Of a stretch of DNA of 64,000 bases, positions 28,548-36,556 are shown piece after piece. The position numbers and the translations under genes are program-made. The notes below the pieces were generated by a model. That model searched no databases, had not been told where the DNA came from, and saw only the letters and a program-made list of their open reading frames with translations. Location: positions 14,801 through 78,800 of the forward strand of contig JAZRKP010000057.1 in NCBI GenBank assembly GCA_045646365.1, written 5' to 3'. Source of the DNA: SIG454 sp045646365. GTDB lineage: Bacteria > Bacillota > Clostridia > Monoglobales > Monoglobaceae. How positions within the stretch are numbered: position 1 is the stretch's first letter; every line of letters begins with the position of its first letter.

Positions 28548-29645
28548 TTATATCCCGGCAAATTCATCGTTTGCCATTATCTTTTCCAATTCACAAACAG
28601 CATTGAAGAAATAAAAATCACCATATATGAGAGCTAATTGTTTATGCTCATCATATCTCACACAACCGCCGTTTAAAAGTGCCTCATCTTCCATATCATC
28701 CCACGGGCAAAATTTCTCATCACAAACTGTGATTAAATTTATTGCCGCTTCAAGATATTTTTTCTCTCCAGTTTCTTTATATAATTCTATCATACCGCAC
28801 GCCACAATGGCTGCAGCACTTGTATCATAAAGTTCCTCGCCTTCCGGCTGACAAAAATCGCATTTGATTTTCCAGTTATTCTTTTCAGCCTCTGAAATAA
28901 AATAGTCTGCAACTTTTTTAGAGGCAGTTAAATATCTTTCCTCTTTTGTCCATTGATAGCTCTGAACAAAACCGTATATTGCCCAGCCTTGTCCTCTCGT
29001 CCACGAAGATCCTATCTTATATCCCTGACCTTCTTGTTCCTGGGGCTTTTCGCCAACGCAGAACTTCATAACATGAGAAACACTTCCGTTTTCTCTAATA
29101 AAATATTTAATAACATTATCAGCATGAGCGATTGCAATGTTCTTAAATCTATCATCATTTAACTCTTCACTCGCCCAATACAAAAGAGGTAAATTTGCCA
29201 TGCAATCTATTATCGCAAGATTCTTTCTTTCTTCTCCATTCCACGCATGGATTACTCCTGTTGCTATATTAAATCTTGATGCAAGAACACATGCAGCCAG
29301 CAAGGCATCAGATCTTGATTTTTCATCCTTCTTTTCTATGTAGTGTGCAACGCCTGTATGGAGCCATAAGAAACCCAAATCGTGATCTAAATCATTAAAC
29401 GCATATAACACTTGTTGCAATTTCTTTTCTATGTTTACCGCATAAACAGAATACTGTTCATTTCCGGTTTCCTTATAAAGACGCCATAAAATTCCTGCCC
29501 AGAACGAATTAGTCCACCATGTTAAAGACTCTCCCTCTGAAAAATCATTATATTTTCTATTTATCGTAGTGTACGGTATTTTATCACGGATATTTTTTGC
29601 ACTACGCTCTAATTTCTCTAAACATTTTCGCCTTATTTCATTCAT
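28548..29645 (-). CDS. GH88 unsaturated glucuronyl hydrolase
   Basis: A 365-residue cytoplasmic enzyme of the alpha/alpha-toroid GH88 family: LTWWTNSFWAGILWRLY, DLDHDLGFLWL (about 86-96), AIIDCMANLPLLYWAS (about 144-159; Asp after II), GSSWTRGQGWAIYGFVQSY and YDTSAAAIVACGM. The two Asp motifs match the catalytic pair known from Bacillus unsaturated glucuronyl hydrolase. It removes the 4,5-unsaturated uronic acid that lyases leave on oligosaccharides, the natural partner of the heparinase-like lyase in the same operon. GGAGGTGG lies directly before ATG 29645; an in-frame ATG 15 bases earlier overlaps that site and is unlikely. Confidence 0.92.
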   Translation of the reverse strand: MNEIRRKCLEKLERSAKNIRDKIPYTTINRKYNDFSEGESLTWWTNSFWAGILWRLYKETGNEQYSVYAVNIEKKLQQVLYAFNDLDHDLGFLWLHTGVAHYIEKKDEKSRSDALLAACVLASRFNIATGVIHAWNGEERKNLAIIDCMANLPLLYWASEELNDDRFKNIAIAHADNVIKYFIRENGSVSHVMKFCVGEKPQEQEGQGYKIGSSWTRGQGWAIYGFVQSYQWTKEERYLTASKKVADYFISEAEKNNWKIKCDFCQPEGEELYDTSAAAIVACGMIELYKETGEKKYLEAAINLITVCDEKFCPWDDMEDEALLNGGCVRYDEHKQLALIYGDFYFFNAVCELEKIMANDEFAGI

Positions 29646-29674
29646 AAATACCACCTCCATCTATTTATAAAAGC

Positions 29675-31498
29675 TTATTTCTTCAAGAACCATACGAGCA
29701 TTTCGCTCTCACCTCTGTTTGCAAAGGCATAATACGGAATAAGTTCAAGTTCAATATTCTCATATTCTGCTCCAATTGGTCTGTATAGTTCTTGCGATTC
29801 AGAAATTTTATATGCTTTCACTTTTAAGTTTGGCAACATAAATTCAGGTTTTGTTAACTCAAATCTGAATTGCAGGTCAATTATAATGCTTCTTAAATCT
29901 TCGCCGTTATCAACACTTTCAGCACAGTAAACAACAGGTCCTCTTGTCACTGCGATTCTTCCTACATTTTCGTGAACTCGTCTGTTAGCCTCAATCAAAA
30001 CAACAGGCATATCAAATTCCAATACTATTTTTTCAGCATTTTCTGCCTTAACATATGCATAACCATTTCTCAATTCATATTCACAGTTTATGCTGAATGA
30101 TTTGCACCAGCCCGGAATTCTGAGCGCAACATATTTTTTATCTGTTTTGCAAGCAATTTCAATTTTACCATTTTTAGGGTAATTAGTTATCTGTTTTATA
30201 CTGATACCCTCGCACTCAGTTTCCGATTCCATATACTGTTGAACAAACAATGTATCTTCGCTGTATGTATATATATAGTCCGCAATAGACGGAATAAATC
30301 TTACTATATTGGGAGGACAGCAGGAGCAGTCAAACACTTCTTTTCGCTGGGTTATCGCCATGCGTCGTTTATTGATATTAGCAATATCAACATCATTTAA
30401 ATACGGGTCTATTTCAAGTGGATTCTCATAAAAGAACGCTTTTCCGTCCATGGACATTCCTGACAAAAATCCATTATACAAAACTTTCTCAACAATATCT
30501 GCATATTTTGAGTTTACTTCCATTGTCTGCATTCTCCCTGCAAACATAACAAGAGAAATTGCTGCGCAGGTTTCCGCATATGCTGTTCTGTTGGGCAAAT
30601 CATAATCAACAGTAAACGCCTCACCTATGTATGTCGATCCCACACCGCCCGTTATATACATTCTCTTATTAACTATATTATCGAACACTCTTTTACAAGC
30701 GTTCAAAAGCTCTTTATCATTATAATACTTCGCAATATCCGCCGCACCGCAGAAAAGATACAACGCTCTAACGCAATGCCCATCCGCGGTTGTTCTGTCC
30801 TTTATAAGACAATTGTCCTGATTTGAAAATGCAGTTGCATCAGGATAATGTGTTTCAAGATCCGGTGTTTTTCCGTGTTCATCTATAAAATATTTTGATA
30901 ATTCAAGATATTTTTTCTCCCCTGTTGCTTCATATAATCTAACCAGTGCAAGTTCTATTTCAGGATGTCCCGGTGTTTTAAACGCTGCACTCTTATCCTC
31001 AACAAACACTTTTTCAATATAATCAGCATACTTACACATAACTTTTAAAAACTTATCTTTTCCGGTAGCTTCATGATAGGCAACCGCCGCCTCCATTAAA
31101 TGCCCTGCACAATATAGTTCGTGCTCCCTGCGCCATTTAAATCTATCATCCTGTTCGGTAACAAGAAAATGGCTGTTATAATATCCGTTTTCATCGCTGT
31201 TTTTCTCAATGTTGTCAACAACCTCATCTATAATCTGTTCAAGTTCATCATTTCTTTCACTCTGTAAGAAATACGAAACACCTTCAATCCATTTCGCCAC
31301 ATCAGAGTCCCAATATATATGAGGATATTCAGGATTATTTTCTTTGCCGTCAACCCATTCACATTTGAATGCATCAAAACGACCTGTTTCCTTAAATCTA
31401 TCATATACCGCCTTAATTGTCACATCGTGAACAAGATTCTGTTTCTCCGCCCAAAAGCCCCCTGTTATCTTTATATCAGCAAACTTTATTCTATTCAT
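29675..31498 (-). CDS. GH127 beta-L-arabinofuranosidase-like enzyme
   Basis: A 607-residue protein of the DUF1680/GH127 family. After the opening ITGGFWAEKQNLV, the alpha/alpha barrel shows the family zinc and nucleophile cysteines: AYAETCAAIS (about 303-312) and DCSCCPPNIVRFIPSIADY (about 389-407). In characterised GH127 a Glu and three Cys bind zinc and one Cys of the CCPPN motif is the nucleophile. It would release beta-L-arabinofuranose from arabinose-containing side chains in the cytoplasm. First gene of operon A, divergent from an AraC regulator. Some GH127 relatives (GH137, GH142, GH146) have other activities, so specificity is probable rather than certain. Confidence 0.9.
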   Translation of the reverse strand: MNRIKFADIKITGGFWAEKQNLVHDVTIKAVYDRFKETGRFDAFKCEWVDGKENNPEYPHIYWDSDVAKWIEGVSYFLQSERNDELEQIIDEVVDNIEKNSDENGYYNSHFLVTEQDDRFKWRREHELYCAGHLMEAAVAYHEATGKDKFLKVMCKYADYIEKVFVEDKSAAFKTPGHPEIELALVRLYEATGEKKYLELSKYFIDEHGKTPDLETHYPDATAFSNQDNCLIKDRTTADGHCVRALYLFCGAADIAKYYNDKELLNACKRVFDNIVNKRMYITGGVGSTYIGEAFTVDYDLPNRTAYAETCAAISLVMFAGRMQTMEVNSKYADIVEKVLYNGFLSGMSMDGKAFFYENPLEIDPYLNDVDIANINKRRMAITQRKEVFDCSCCPPNIVRFIPSIADYIYTYSEDTLFVQQYMESETECEGISIKQITNYPKNGKIEIACKTDKKYVALRIPGWCKSFSINCEYELRNGYAYVKAENAEKIVLEFDMPVVLIEANRRVHENVGRIAVTRGPVVYCAESVDNGEDLRSIIIDLQFRFELTKPEFMLPNLKVKAYKISESQELYRPIGAEYENIELELIPYYAFANRGESEMLVWFLKK

Positions 31499-31701
31499 AT
31501 ATAATATCCTTTCATTTGCATTTCGCTATTCACTTTATTATAGATTCTCTTCTATTTTATTCTATCATTCCAAAATACTGATTTCAATATAAGAAAATGA
31601 TATTTTCCCCCTATTTTTTATAACAAATTGATATTTGTATAATTTTGGCATATTTTTATCACATTTTCTTTTTAAAATATTTGCATTAAATTTCAGAACG
31701 C
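31499..31701. promoter_or_regulatory. Divergent control region of operon A and its AraC regulator
   Basis: AT-rich spacer. On the - strand a perfect TATAAT lies at 31542-31537, 39 bases before the GH127 start, without a convincing -35, as expected of an activator-dependent promoter. An inverted repeat ACAAAT-TGAT-ATTTGT (31623-31638) is the clearest symmetric site. No further motif could be supported. Confidence 0.35.
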
Positions 31702-31730
31702 TTGACAACCAATAACGAAGTTGATATAAT
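31702..31730 (+). promoter_or_regulatory. Consensus promoter of AraC regulator 31774-32610
   Basis: TTGACA at 31702-31707, 17-base spacer, TATAAT at 31725-31730: a perfect housekeeping promoter, about 38 bases upstream of the start after transcription initiation. Confidence 0.88.
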
Positions 31731-31773
31731 AAATTAAACTAGAATATAGAATTCAGGTTATAAAGGATGGTGT

Positions 31774-32610
31774 ATGAATATGGAAGAAAAAGTGCAGGCT
31801 TATAACATCAGAACCCCTGCCGTTACAGAAGAATATCCTTTTTGGATTCCGCAATATGGACACACATACAAAACAGAGCAATATCATATGATTACACCTA
31901 ATTCAGATGTAACCCGAATTGAATATATCATTTCAGGAAAAAGTGTGGTTAATTCCAAAAATATGTCATTGATTGCCGAAACAGGTGATACATATATTCT
32001 CCAGGAGGGAGAATATCAAAATTTCTATAACGATGTTTCAATGCCGATGAATAAAATATGGATAAATGTAAATGGAAGATTTGCAAAAGATATTATAGAT
32101 ATGTACGGTCTTAAAGATGCTATTCTGATAAAAAACACTGACTCCAGAAAATATATAGAAAGGATACATAAAATTTGTCATAGCAGTGATGATCCGTATT
32201 TCATACACGAAAAAGCAAGTATGCTCTTTTTGAATTTAATTCAATTCCTTTCAAAAAGTTACACAACAATAGAAGAAGAGTTAACTCCTATAAATAATGT
32301 TAAATCATACATTGACCTTCATTTGGAAGACAGTATAAGTATGAACGACCTTGTAGAGTTTTCAAACAAGAGTGTTGAACACACAATCCGTATGTTCAAC
32401 GCTCAATATGGTATGACACCGTACCAATATATTCTCAAAAACAAAATGGAACTTGCCTGTTCGCTTCTTACATCCACAAATACCAGTATAAATGAGATAT
32501 CAGACCGTTTAAAATTCTATAATTCAGCACACTTTTCAAATGTATTCTTCAAGCATGTCGGAATACGCCCATCAGAATATCGTAAAATACACAGCATGCC
32601 TGACAAATAA
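31774..32610 (+). CDS. AraC-family transcriptional regulator
   Basis: 278 residues. The N-terminal domain (about 1-160) is a cupin-like sensor (SGKSVVNSKN, TGDTYILQEGEYQNFYN). The C-terminal domain has the double helix-turn-helix: SMNDLVEFSNKSVEHTIRMF (about 189-208) and SINEISDRLKFYNSAHFSNV (about 238-257), ending with the signature GIRPSEYRK. RBS AAGGATGG precedes ATG 31774. Its consensus promoter suggests constant low expression; it faces the 25.5 kb operon A and is the best candidate for its activator. The ligand is unknown, probably a mono- or disaccharide from the acidic glycan. Confidence 0.93.
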   Translation: MNMEEKVQAYNIRTPAVTEEYPFWIPQYGHTYKTEQYHMITPNSDVTRIEYIISGKSVVNSKNMSLIAETGDTYILQEGEYQNFYNDVSMPMNKIWINVNGRFAKDIIDMYGLKDAILIKNTDSRKYIERIHKICHSSDDPYFIHEKASMLFLNLIQFLSKSYTTIEEELTPINNVKSYIDLHLEDSISMNDLVEFSNKSVEHTIRMFNAQYGMTPYQYILKNKMELACSLLTSTNTSINEISDRLKFYNSAHFSNVFFKHVGIRPSEYRKIHSMPDK

Positions 32611-32707
32611 AATTATGTCCACTCTGCATATTTTTAAAACCATAAATGTTAAAAAGTCAAAATCACATCCGCAAAATCTCAAAAAATAAATATATATTTT
32701 AAAGGTA

Positions 32708-32748
32708 ATCCATAGTAGCTACGGCTGCTATGGATATTTTGTTTTTTT
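32708..32748 (+). terminator. Conserved hairpin with T-tract (element copy 2)
   Basis: Same arms as copy 1, ATCCATAGTAGC (32708-32719) and GCTGCTATGGAT (32724-32735), followed by ATTTTGTTTTTTT. It lies 98 bases after the AraC stop and could terminate that transcript. Confidence 0.65.
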
Positions 32749-32754
32749 GGAGGT

Positions 32755-32952
32755 TTGGATTATGAACGAAAACAAAAAATTTGTGTATATTGCGGGCAAG
32801 TGCTTGACGAAGAGAATGTATATGAATTTTATGACAAAATAATGTGTGAGGGCTGTTTTAATGAGCATACTGCAGTTTACATTTACTTAATATTAAAAAT
32901 AAACCTTTTGGTAAAAAGAGTTGCTATTTCGCCGAAAGGTTTATTTTGCTAA
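32755..32952 (+). pseudogene. Zinc-ribbon microprotein ORF, element copy 2 (frameshifted start)
   Basis: The frame encodes CVYCGQVLDEENVYEFYDK then IMCEGCFNEHT, two CxxC pairs 23 residues apart, near-identical to the intact ORF in copy 3. The conserved start ATG at 32762 (RBS GGAGG at 32749-32753) is out of frame with this ribbon because one A is missing in the A-run compared with copy 3. The only in-frame start is a TTG at 32755, one base from the RBS. The copy also lacks the copy 3 stop and runs into the tandem repeats. Confidence 0.45.
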
Positions 32953-33040
32953 AAAGTATCTTGCATTTTGCCGAAAGGTTTATTTTGCCGAAAAGTATAT
33001 TGCATTTTGCCGAAAGGTTTATTTTGCTAAATTGTATTAT
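32931..33040 (+). repeat. 39-bp tandem repeat, 2.8 units
   Basis: Units start at 32931, 32970 and 33009 with GCCGAAAGGTTTATTTTGC and end in AAGTATNTTGCATTTT. The period is exactly 39. Copy 3 of the element has a shorter, diverged version with starts at 60825 and 60864, the same period. Copy 1 lacks it. Confidence 0.85.
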
Positions 33041-33088
33041 TTTAGCGGTGCAAAGACAACGGATCCCACGTCCGGGATAAAATTATAA

Positions 33089-33130
33089 AAGGGACATATA
33101 GCAAGTATATCCTTTGCCATATGTCCCTTT
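33089..33130 (-). terminator. Long hairpin of element copy 2, likely terminator of operon B
   Basis: Arms AAGGGACATATAGCAAG and CTTTGCCATATGTCCCTTT pair over about 17 positions with a mismatch. On the - strand it is followed by TTTTATAATTTTA, and it is the first terminator-like structure after the operon B stop at 33366. Confidence 0.5.
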
Positions 33131-33185
33131 AACTTGTGTTAGCTTCGACAGAGTCATTTTTCAAACTTTGCAAAAATCGTTAAAA

Positions 33186-33240
33186 TTAAACAACCTCTTC
33201 TTCTATTAAATTATGCATTCTTCAAACTTGTTCCAATAGG
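33186..33240 (-). pseudogene. Decayed small gene, remnant 2 (C-terminal piece)
   Basis: The - strand reads YWNKFEECI, then after a one-base loss NLIEEEVV and stop, matching the tail of remnant 1 (YWNKHEEYINLMEEEVV). Nothing of the N-terminal part remains. Confidence 0.35.
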
Positions 33241-33365
33241 ATTTATGTGTTTCTCTATTCATACAAATTTCTATATTACGAAAACATTTCTTTTATTTAA
33301 TATTAACGGTTGGTTTTTATCTAAAAATTATATTTAATTACTCCTCTTTATAAGAAGAACTATCG

Positions 33366-34349
33366 CTATTTAACCTCCAACACAACCTTTCCGATATTCT
33401 TACCCAGGTATAAAATATCGTGAGCTTTTTCAGCCTCTGTTATTGGTAACACAGCATGAATTGTCGGTTTAACCTCACCTGATTCGATTTTAGGGAATAC
33501 TTTCTCAACAAGCTCCGAAAGTATCTGCGCCTTAACTTCTGGAGTTCTGGAGCGGAGCGTGCTTCCGATTATTCTTACATTTCTTACATAGATATTTTTA
33601 AGGTCTATTTCAGTCTTTGTTCCGGCAAGGGCCGCAATCATTATCCATCTTGCTCCGTGCGTTAAATAATGAATACATTTGCCCATTATTTCACCGCCAA
33701 GGCAGCCAATAGCAACATCAACACTATGTCCGTTTTCAAGTTCTTCTTTTAAAACTTCCGCAATATCTTCTTTTGTTGTTACAACAACTCGGTCAGCATT
33801 AAGATGCTTAATCGAGTCTTTTATTTCATCAGTTAGAACTGTTGTTATAACTCTTATTCCAAAAGCTTTTGCCATAGGGATAATCACACTTGCAAGTCCT
33901 GACGCACCTGCATTCATTAAAAGTGTGTTTCCCTCTTTAATATTACCCTCAATAAACAAATTAAGATACGCCGTTGCAAAGGCTTCAGGAATTGCCGCAG
34001 CTTCAACCATTGAGCAATTCCTTGGTACAGGCATAAGCATATCATATTTAACAGAAACATATTCCGCATAGCCGCCTCCGCCAAGAAGTGCGCAAACCTT
34101 ATCGCCAATTTTCCAATTAGATTTAGCTTTTGCTTCATTTCCCATTTCGATAATCACGCCTGCAATTTCAAGCCCCATCCATTCAGGGCATCCGGACGGA
34201 GGCGGATAATCCCCTTCTCTTTGCATTAAATCCGCACGGTTAAGTGCCGCTGCGTGAATTTCAACCAAAACTTCGTCATCTTTTATAATAGGATTTTCGA
34301 CATCATCCCACTTTAAACTTCTATCATCATTTACGAGTATCGCTTTCAT
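33366..34349 (-). CDS. MDR-family NAD(P)H-dependent oxidoreductase (quinone oxidoreductase-like)
   Basis: 327 residues of the zinc-free medium-chain dehydrogenase/reductase type: N-terminal GroES-like domain (VLVEIHAAALNRADLMQREG, YPPPSGCPEWMGLEIAGVI, WKIGDKVCALLGGGGYAEY), then a Rossmann domain with NAGASGLASVIIPMAKAFG (about 146-164) for NADPH. No structural or catalytic zinc ligands appear. It is the last gene of operon B, after the MBL-fold hydrolase and dehydroquinase-like genes, and may reduce an enone or carbonyl intermediate produced by them. Known relatives (zeta-crystallin, PIG3, QorA) act on quinones or enals. RBS AAAGGA. Confidence 0.88.
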   Translation of the reverse strand: MKAILVNDDRSLKWDDVENPIIKDDEVLVEIHAAALNRADLMQREGDYPPPSGCPEWMGLEIAGVIIEMGNEAKAKSNWKIGDKVCALLGGGGYAEYVSVKYDMLMPVPRNCSMVEAAAIPEAFATAYLNLFIEGNIKEGNTLLMNAGASGLASVIIPMAKAFGIRVITTVLTDEIKDSIKHLNADRVVVTTKEDIAEVLKEELENGHSVDVAIGCLGGEIMGKCIHYLTHGARWIMIAALAGTKTEIDLKNIYVRNVRIIGSTLRSRTPEVKAQILSELVEKVFPKIESGEVKPTIHAVLPITEAEKAHDILYLGKNIGKVVLEVK

Positions 34350-34376
34350 TCATATATATTCCTTTCTTACAATTTT

Positions 34377-35012
34377 TCATTCGCCATGACATAGTAAAAC
34401 CTTATATCTTTCATCACTGTATTTTTCAATAAAATCCTTGCTCGCTTTTTGATTACAAGAACTGCCGGTTGGAATTTTTAAAATTAAGCACTCTCTTAAA
34501 TAGCATTCATCTCCTGCTATTACATAAATTTCGCCACTTTTTTCTATTTCAACAACGCAAGATCCTTTTGAATGCCCGCCGATTTTTATAACTTTGATAT
34601 TTTTGCTGACTTCAAAATCGTTCTCAAATATATTAATGTTTAATATATCAGGTATGTATTTTTTCCCAATTTCGTATTCATCCTTTTGTATATGTATAAC
34701 TGCATTTTCAAAATACTTAACACATTCGATATGGTCGTGGTGAGAATGGGTTATAATAACATCCGTTATATCCTTGCAGGAAACACTAATATTTTCAAGA
34801 GCCCTCACAGTTCCAAGAAAATCTCTCATCACAAATCCGGGTATTGTTTCACAACCTGCATCAACTAAAATAAGTTTTTCATCTGCTTTTATAAGGTAAA
34901 CCTTAAAAACAATATCACGAAAGTTATTCTCGTTCCCGTTTATAAAAATCATATTTTCAGACAATACAGATTTGCCATATTCTATCGGTATTATTTGCAT
35001 TTCATACCTCAT
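34377..35012 (-). CDS. Metallo-beta-lactamase-fold hydrolase
   Basis: 211 residues of the MBL superfamily, lactonase-like subgroup: VDAGCETIPG, the metal motif THSHHDH (about 90-96), IKIGGHSKGSCVVEI (third His), VIAGDECYL (bridging Asp), and a C-terminal LLCHGE with the last His. It probably hydrolyses a lactone or ester. Its ATG overlaps the stop of the dehydroquinase-like gene (ATGA), implying translational coupling; an ATG four codons later has a better placed GAGG and is an alternative start (35000). In operon context a sugar-acid lactone is an attractive substrate, but that is inference. Confidence 0.85.
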   Translation of the reverse strand: MRYEMQIIPIEYGKSVLSENMIFINGNENNFRDIVFKVYLIKADEKLILVDAGCETIPGFVMRDFLGTVRALENISVSCKDITDVIITHSHHDHIECVKYFENAVIHIQKDEYEIGKKYIPDILNINIFENDFEVSKNIKVIKIGGHSKGSCVVEIEKSGEIYVIAGDECYLRECLILKIPTGSSCNQKASKDFIEKYSDERYKVLLCHGE

Positions 35013-35758
35013 ATATTATCTCTGATTACTTTTACATTTTTAAGAAGTGGCTGTGCGGGAGTTGCAAATTCATCATATTCATGAACACATAAATACATAC
35101 AATTTCCAAGTTCCCCACCTATTCTTCTTAAAATCTGACACTCACCAGTTGCAAGAAATAAGAACGGAATTTCTAATTTTTCTTTCAAAAGGTTAATTAT
35201 TTTCAAATTTTCCAATTGTTGTTCCATTGTGTCTGCACCTGTTACAATTTTGGAAATATCCGCACCTCTCCTTTGGTGTTCAAGCGCAATTTCAAGCACT
35301 CTTTCGGCTGGTGTATAAGTGTATATATGCGATGAAATGAGAACCTCCGCTCCTTTTTTATGTAAATCATCAATCAGTTTCATTTGTTTTTGTATCGCTT
35401 CATCATCCAAAGCAACTTCATCAGGCTGTTTATCGAACAAATCCCCAATTACATCACACAAGGTCGCTCCACAATCTGCAAGTTCTAAAAGTTCTTCCGC
35501 AAGAATTTCATCTGATTTCCCTTCATTCTTTCCCATTCTGTAATTTGTTACATATATGGGTTTATCGACATAAGAAAAAAGCTCTTTGTACACCTCTTTG
35601 TTTCTGTATTCAGGCTCTAATCTTTCAAACTGCATCCCAAATGCTTCAGCTCCGTTTGGTAATGATTGATCTATAAGTGCTTTTATTCTGTCCGGATTGT
35701 CAGCCTGAACCATCACCGTAAGAGTCGCCTTATCATACTCTAAAAAAGTTTTCTTCAT
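35009..35758 (-). CDS. Type I 3-dehydroquinate dehydratase-like protein
   Basis: 249 residues with the TIM-barrel pattern of type I dehydroquinases. The Schiff-base machinery is recognisable: EVLISSHIYTYTPAE (His) and GADISKIVTGADTME (Lys, about residue 167), and an entry strand AEAFGMQFERLEPEYR where AroD has its substrate acid. Overall similarity to housekeeping AroD is loose. Next to it are an SDR, an MBL-fold hydrolase and an MDR reductase, with no other shikimate gene, so a catabolic dehydratase acting on a 3-keto or cyclitol-type intermediate is more likely than aromatic biosynthesis. It starts directly after the SDR stop codon (RBS AGGTGG inside the SDR gene). Confidence 0.72.
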   Translation of the reverse strand: MKKTFLEYDKATLTVMVQADNPDRIKALIDQSLPNGAEAFGMQFERLEPEYRNKEVYKELFSYVDKPIYVTNYRMGKNEGKSDEILAEELLELADCGATLCDVIGDLFDKQPDEVALDDEAIQKQMKLIDDLHKKGAEVLISSHIYTYTPAERVLEIALEHQRRGADISKIVTGADTMEQQLENLKIINLLKEKLEIPFLFLATGECQILRRIGGELGNCMYLCVHEYDEFATPAQPLLKNVKVIRDNI

Positions 35759-36523
35759 CTAATTCCACCTACCCATTGCATTTCTTCCGCCGTCAATCAT
35801 TATATTTTCTCCGTTTATAAACCGACCTTTTTCAGATGCAATGAACAAACATAAATCAATTATTTCCTGCGGTTCTGCTGCTCTGCCAAGCAATGTTTTC
35901 ATATTCGCCATCGCTTCTCTTGTTAGTACAGGTCCGGGCGATACACAAACACATCTGACATCATATTTTGAGCCATACTGCGCAATTGATTTTGTAAGCC
36001 CAAACATAAGGCCTGCTTTTGATGTCGGATAGTCCATTCCGTATCCGTCACCTTCTTGCCCTGTGATTGAGCCGATGTTGATAATAAGTCCGCTTTTTTG
36101 CTCTCTCATCTGCTTTAATACTGCATGTGCAAAATAAAACGGACCTTTTAAATTCACATCAATCCCCCAATCATATACATCAATAGGTACATCAGGAAAT
36201 TCAGGATAACGAGTCCTATCAACACGCCTCATTCTGACAGCCGTTCCGCCGGCAAAGTTAGCCAAGACATCAATACTCCCAAAGGTTTCAACCGCTCTAT
36301 CTCTTGCACTACACACCTGCTCATAATCACGAACATCACATATAACACCAACGGCTTTTCCTTTATCTTTTGCATTGATTTCTTCAACACATTTGTTTAA
36401 AACTTCTTCGTTTACATCGCACATAACAACATTACCGCCTAAATCAGTAAAGTTTTGGGCAAAAAGCAATCCCATTCCCGATGCGGCTCCCGTTGATATA
36501 GCTGTTTTATTTGTAAAATCCAT
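35759..36523 (-). CDS. SDR-family oxidoreductase
   Basis: 254 residues, classical short-chain dehydrogenase: cofactor motif STGAASGMGLLFA (about 10-22), Asp at the end of beta-2 (VVMCDVNEE), which favours NAD(H), NFAGG, catalytic Ser in INIGSITGQ, and the YxxxK pair in MDYPTSKAGL. C-terminal ENIMIDGGRNAMGRW is the usual SDR ending. It probably oxidises a sugar hydroxyl (or reduces a keto sugar) upstream of the dehydroquinase-like enzyme encoded next. Specific substrate not predictable. Confidence 0.9.
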   Translation of the reverse strand: MDFTNKTAISTGAASGMGLLFAQNFTDLGGNVVMCDVNEEVLNKCVEEINAKDKGKAVGVICDVRDYEQVCSARDRAVETFGSIDVLANFAGGTAVRMRRVDRTRYPEFPDVPIDVYDWGIDVNLKGPFYFAHAVLKQMREQKSGLIINIGSITGQEGDGYGMDYPTSKAGLMFGLTKSIAQYGSKYDVRCVCVSPGPVLTREAMANMKTLLGRAAEPQEIIDLCLFIASEKGRFINGENIMIDGGRNAMGRWN

Positions 36524-36556
36524 AAAATCCTCGCATTTCTCCTATAAAAGTAAAAT

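Larger units (their letters stand above)
32669..33240 (+). repeat. Interspersed element, copy 2
   Basis: Lies between AraC regulator 31774-32610 and the 3' end of operon B. It starts with CCGCAAAATCTC like copy 1, then a hairpin with T-run (32708-32748), a zinc-ribbon ORF with a frameshift (32755-32952), 39-base tandem repeats (32931-33040), the block TCCGGGATAAAATTATAAAA, the long hairpin (33089-33130), and the short end of the opposite-strand gene remnant (33186-33240). Similarity to the other copies stops near CCAATAGGA, so this copy is 3'-truncated. Bases 33241-33365 hold nothing recognisable. Confidence 0.72.

Noticed and set aside
32931..33040. CRISPR array
   Set aside because: The 39-base units are contiguous tandem repeats with no unique spacers, and there are no cas genes.
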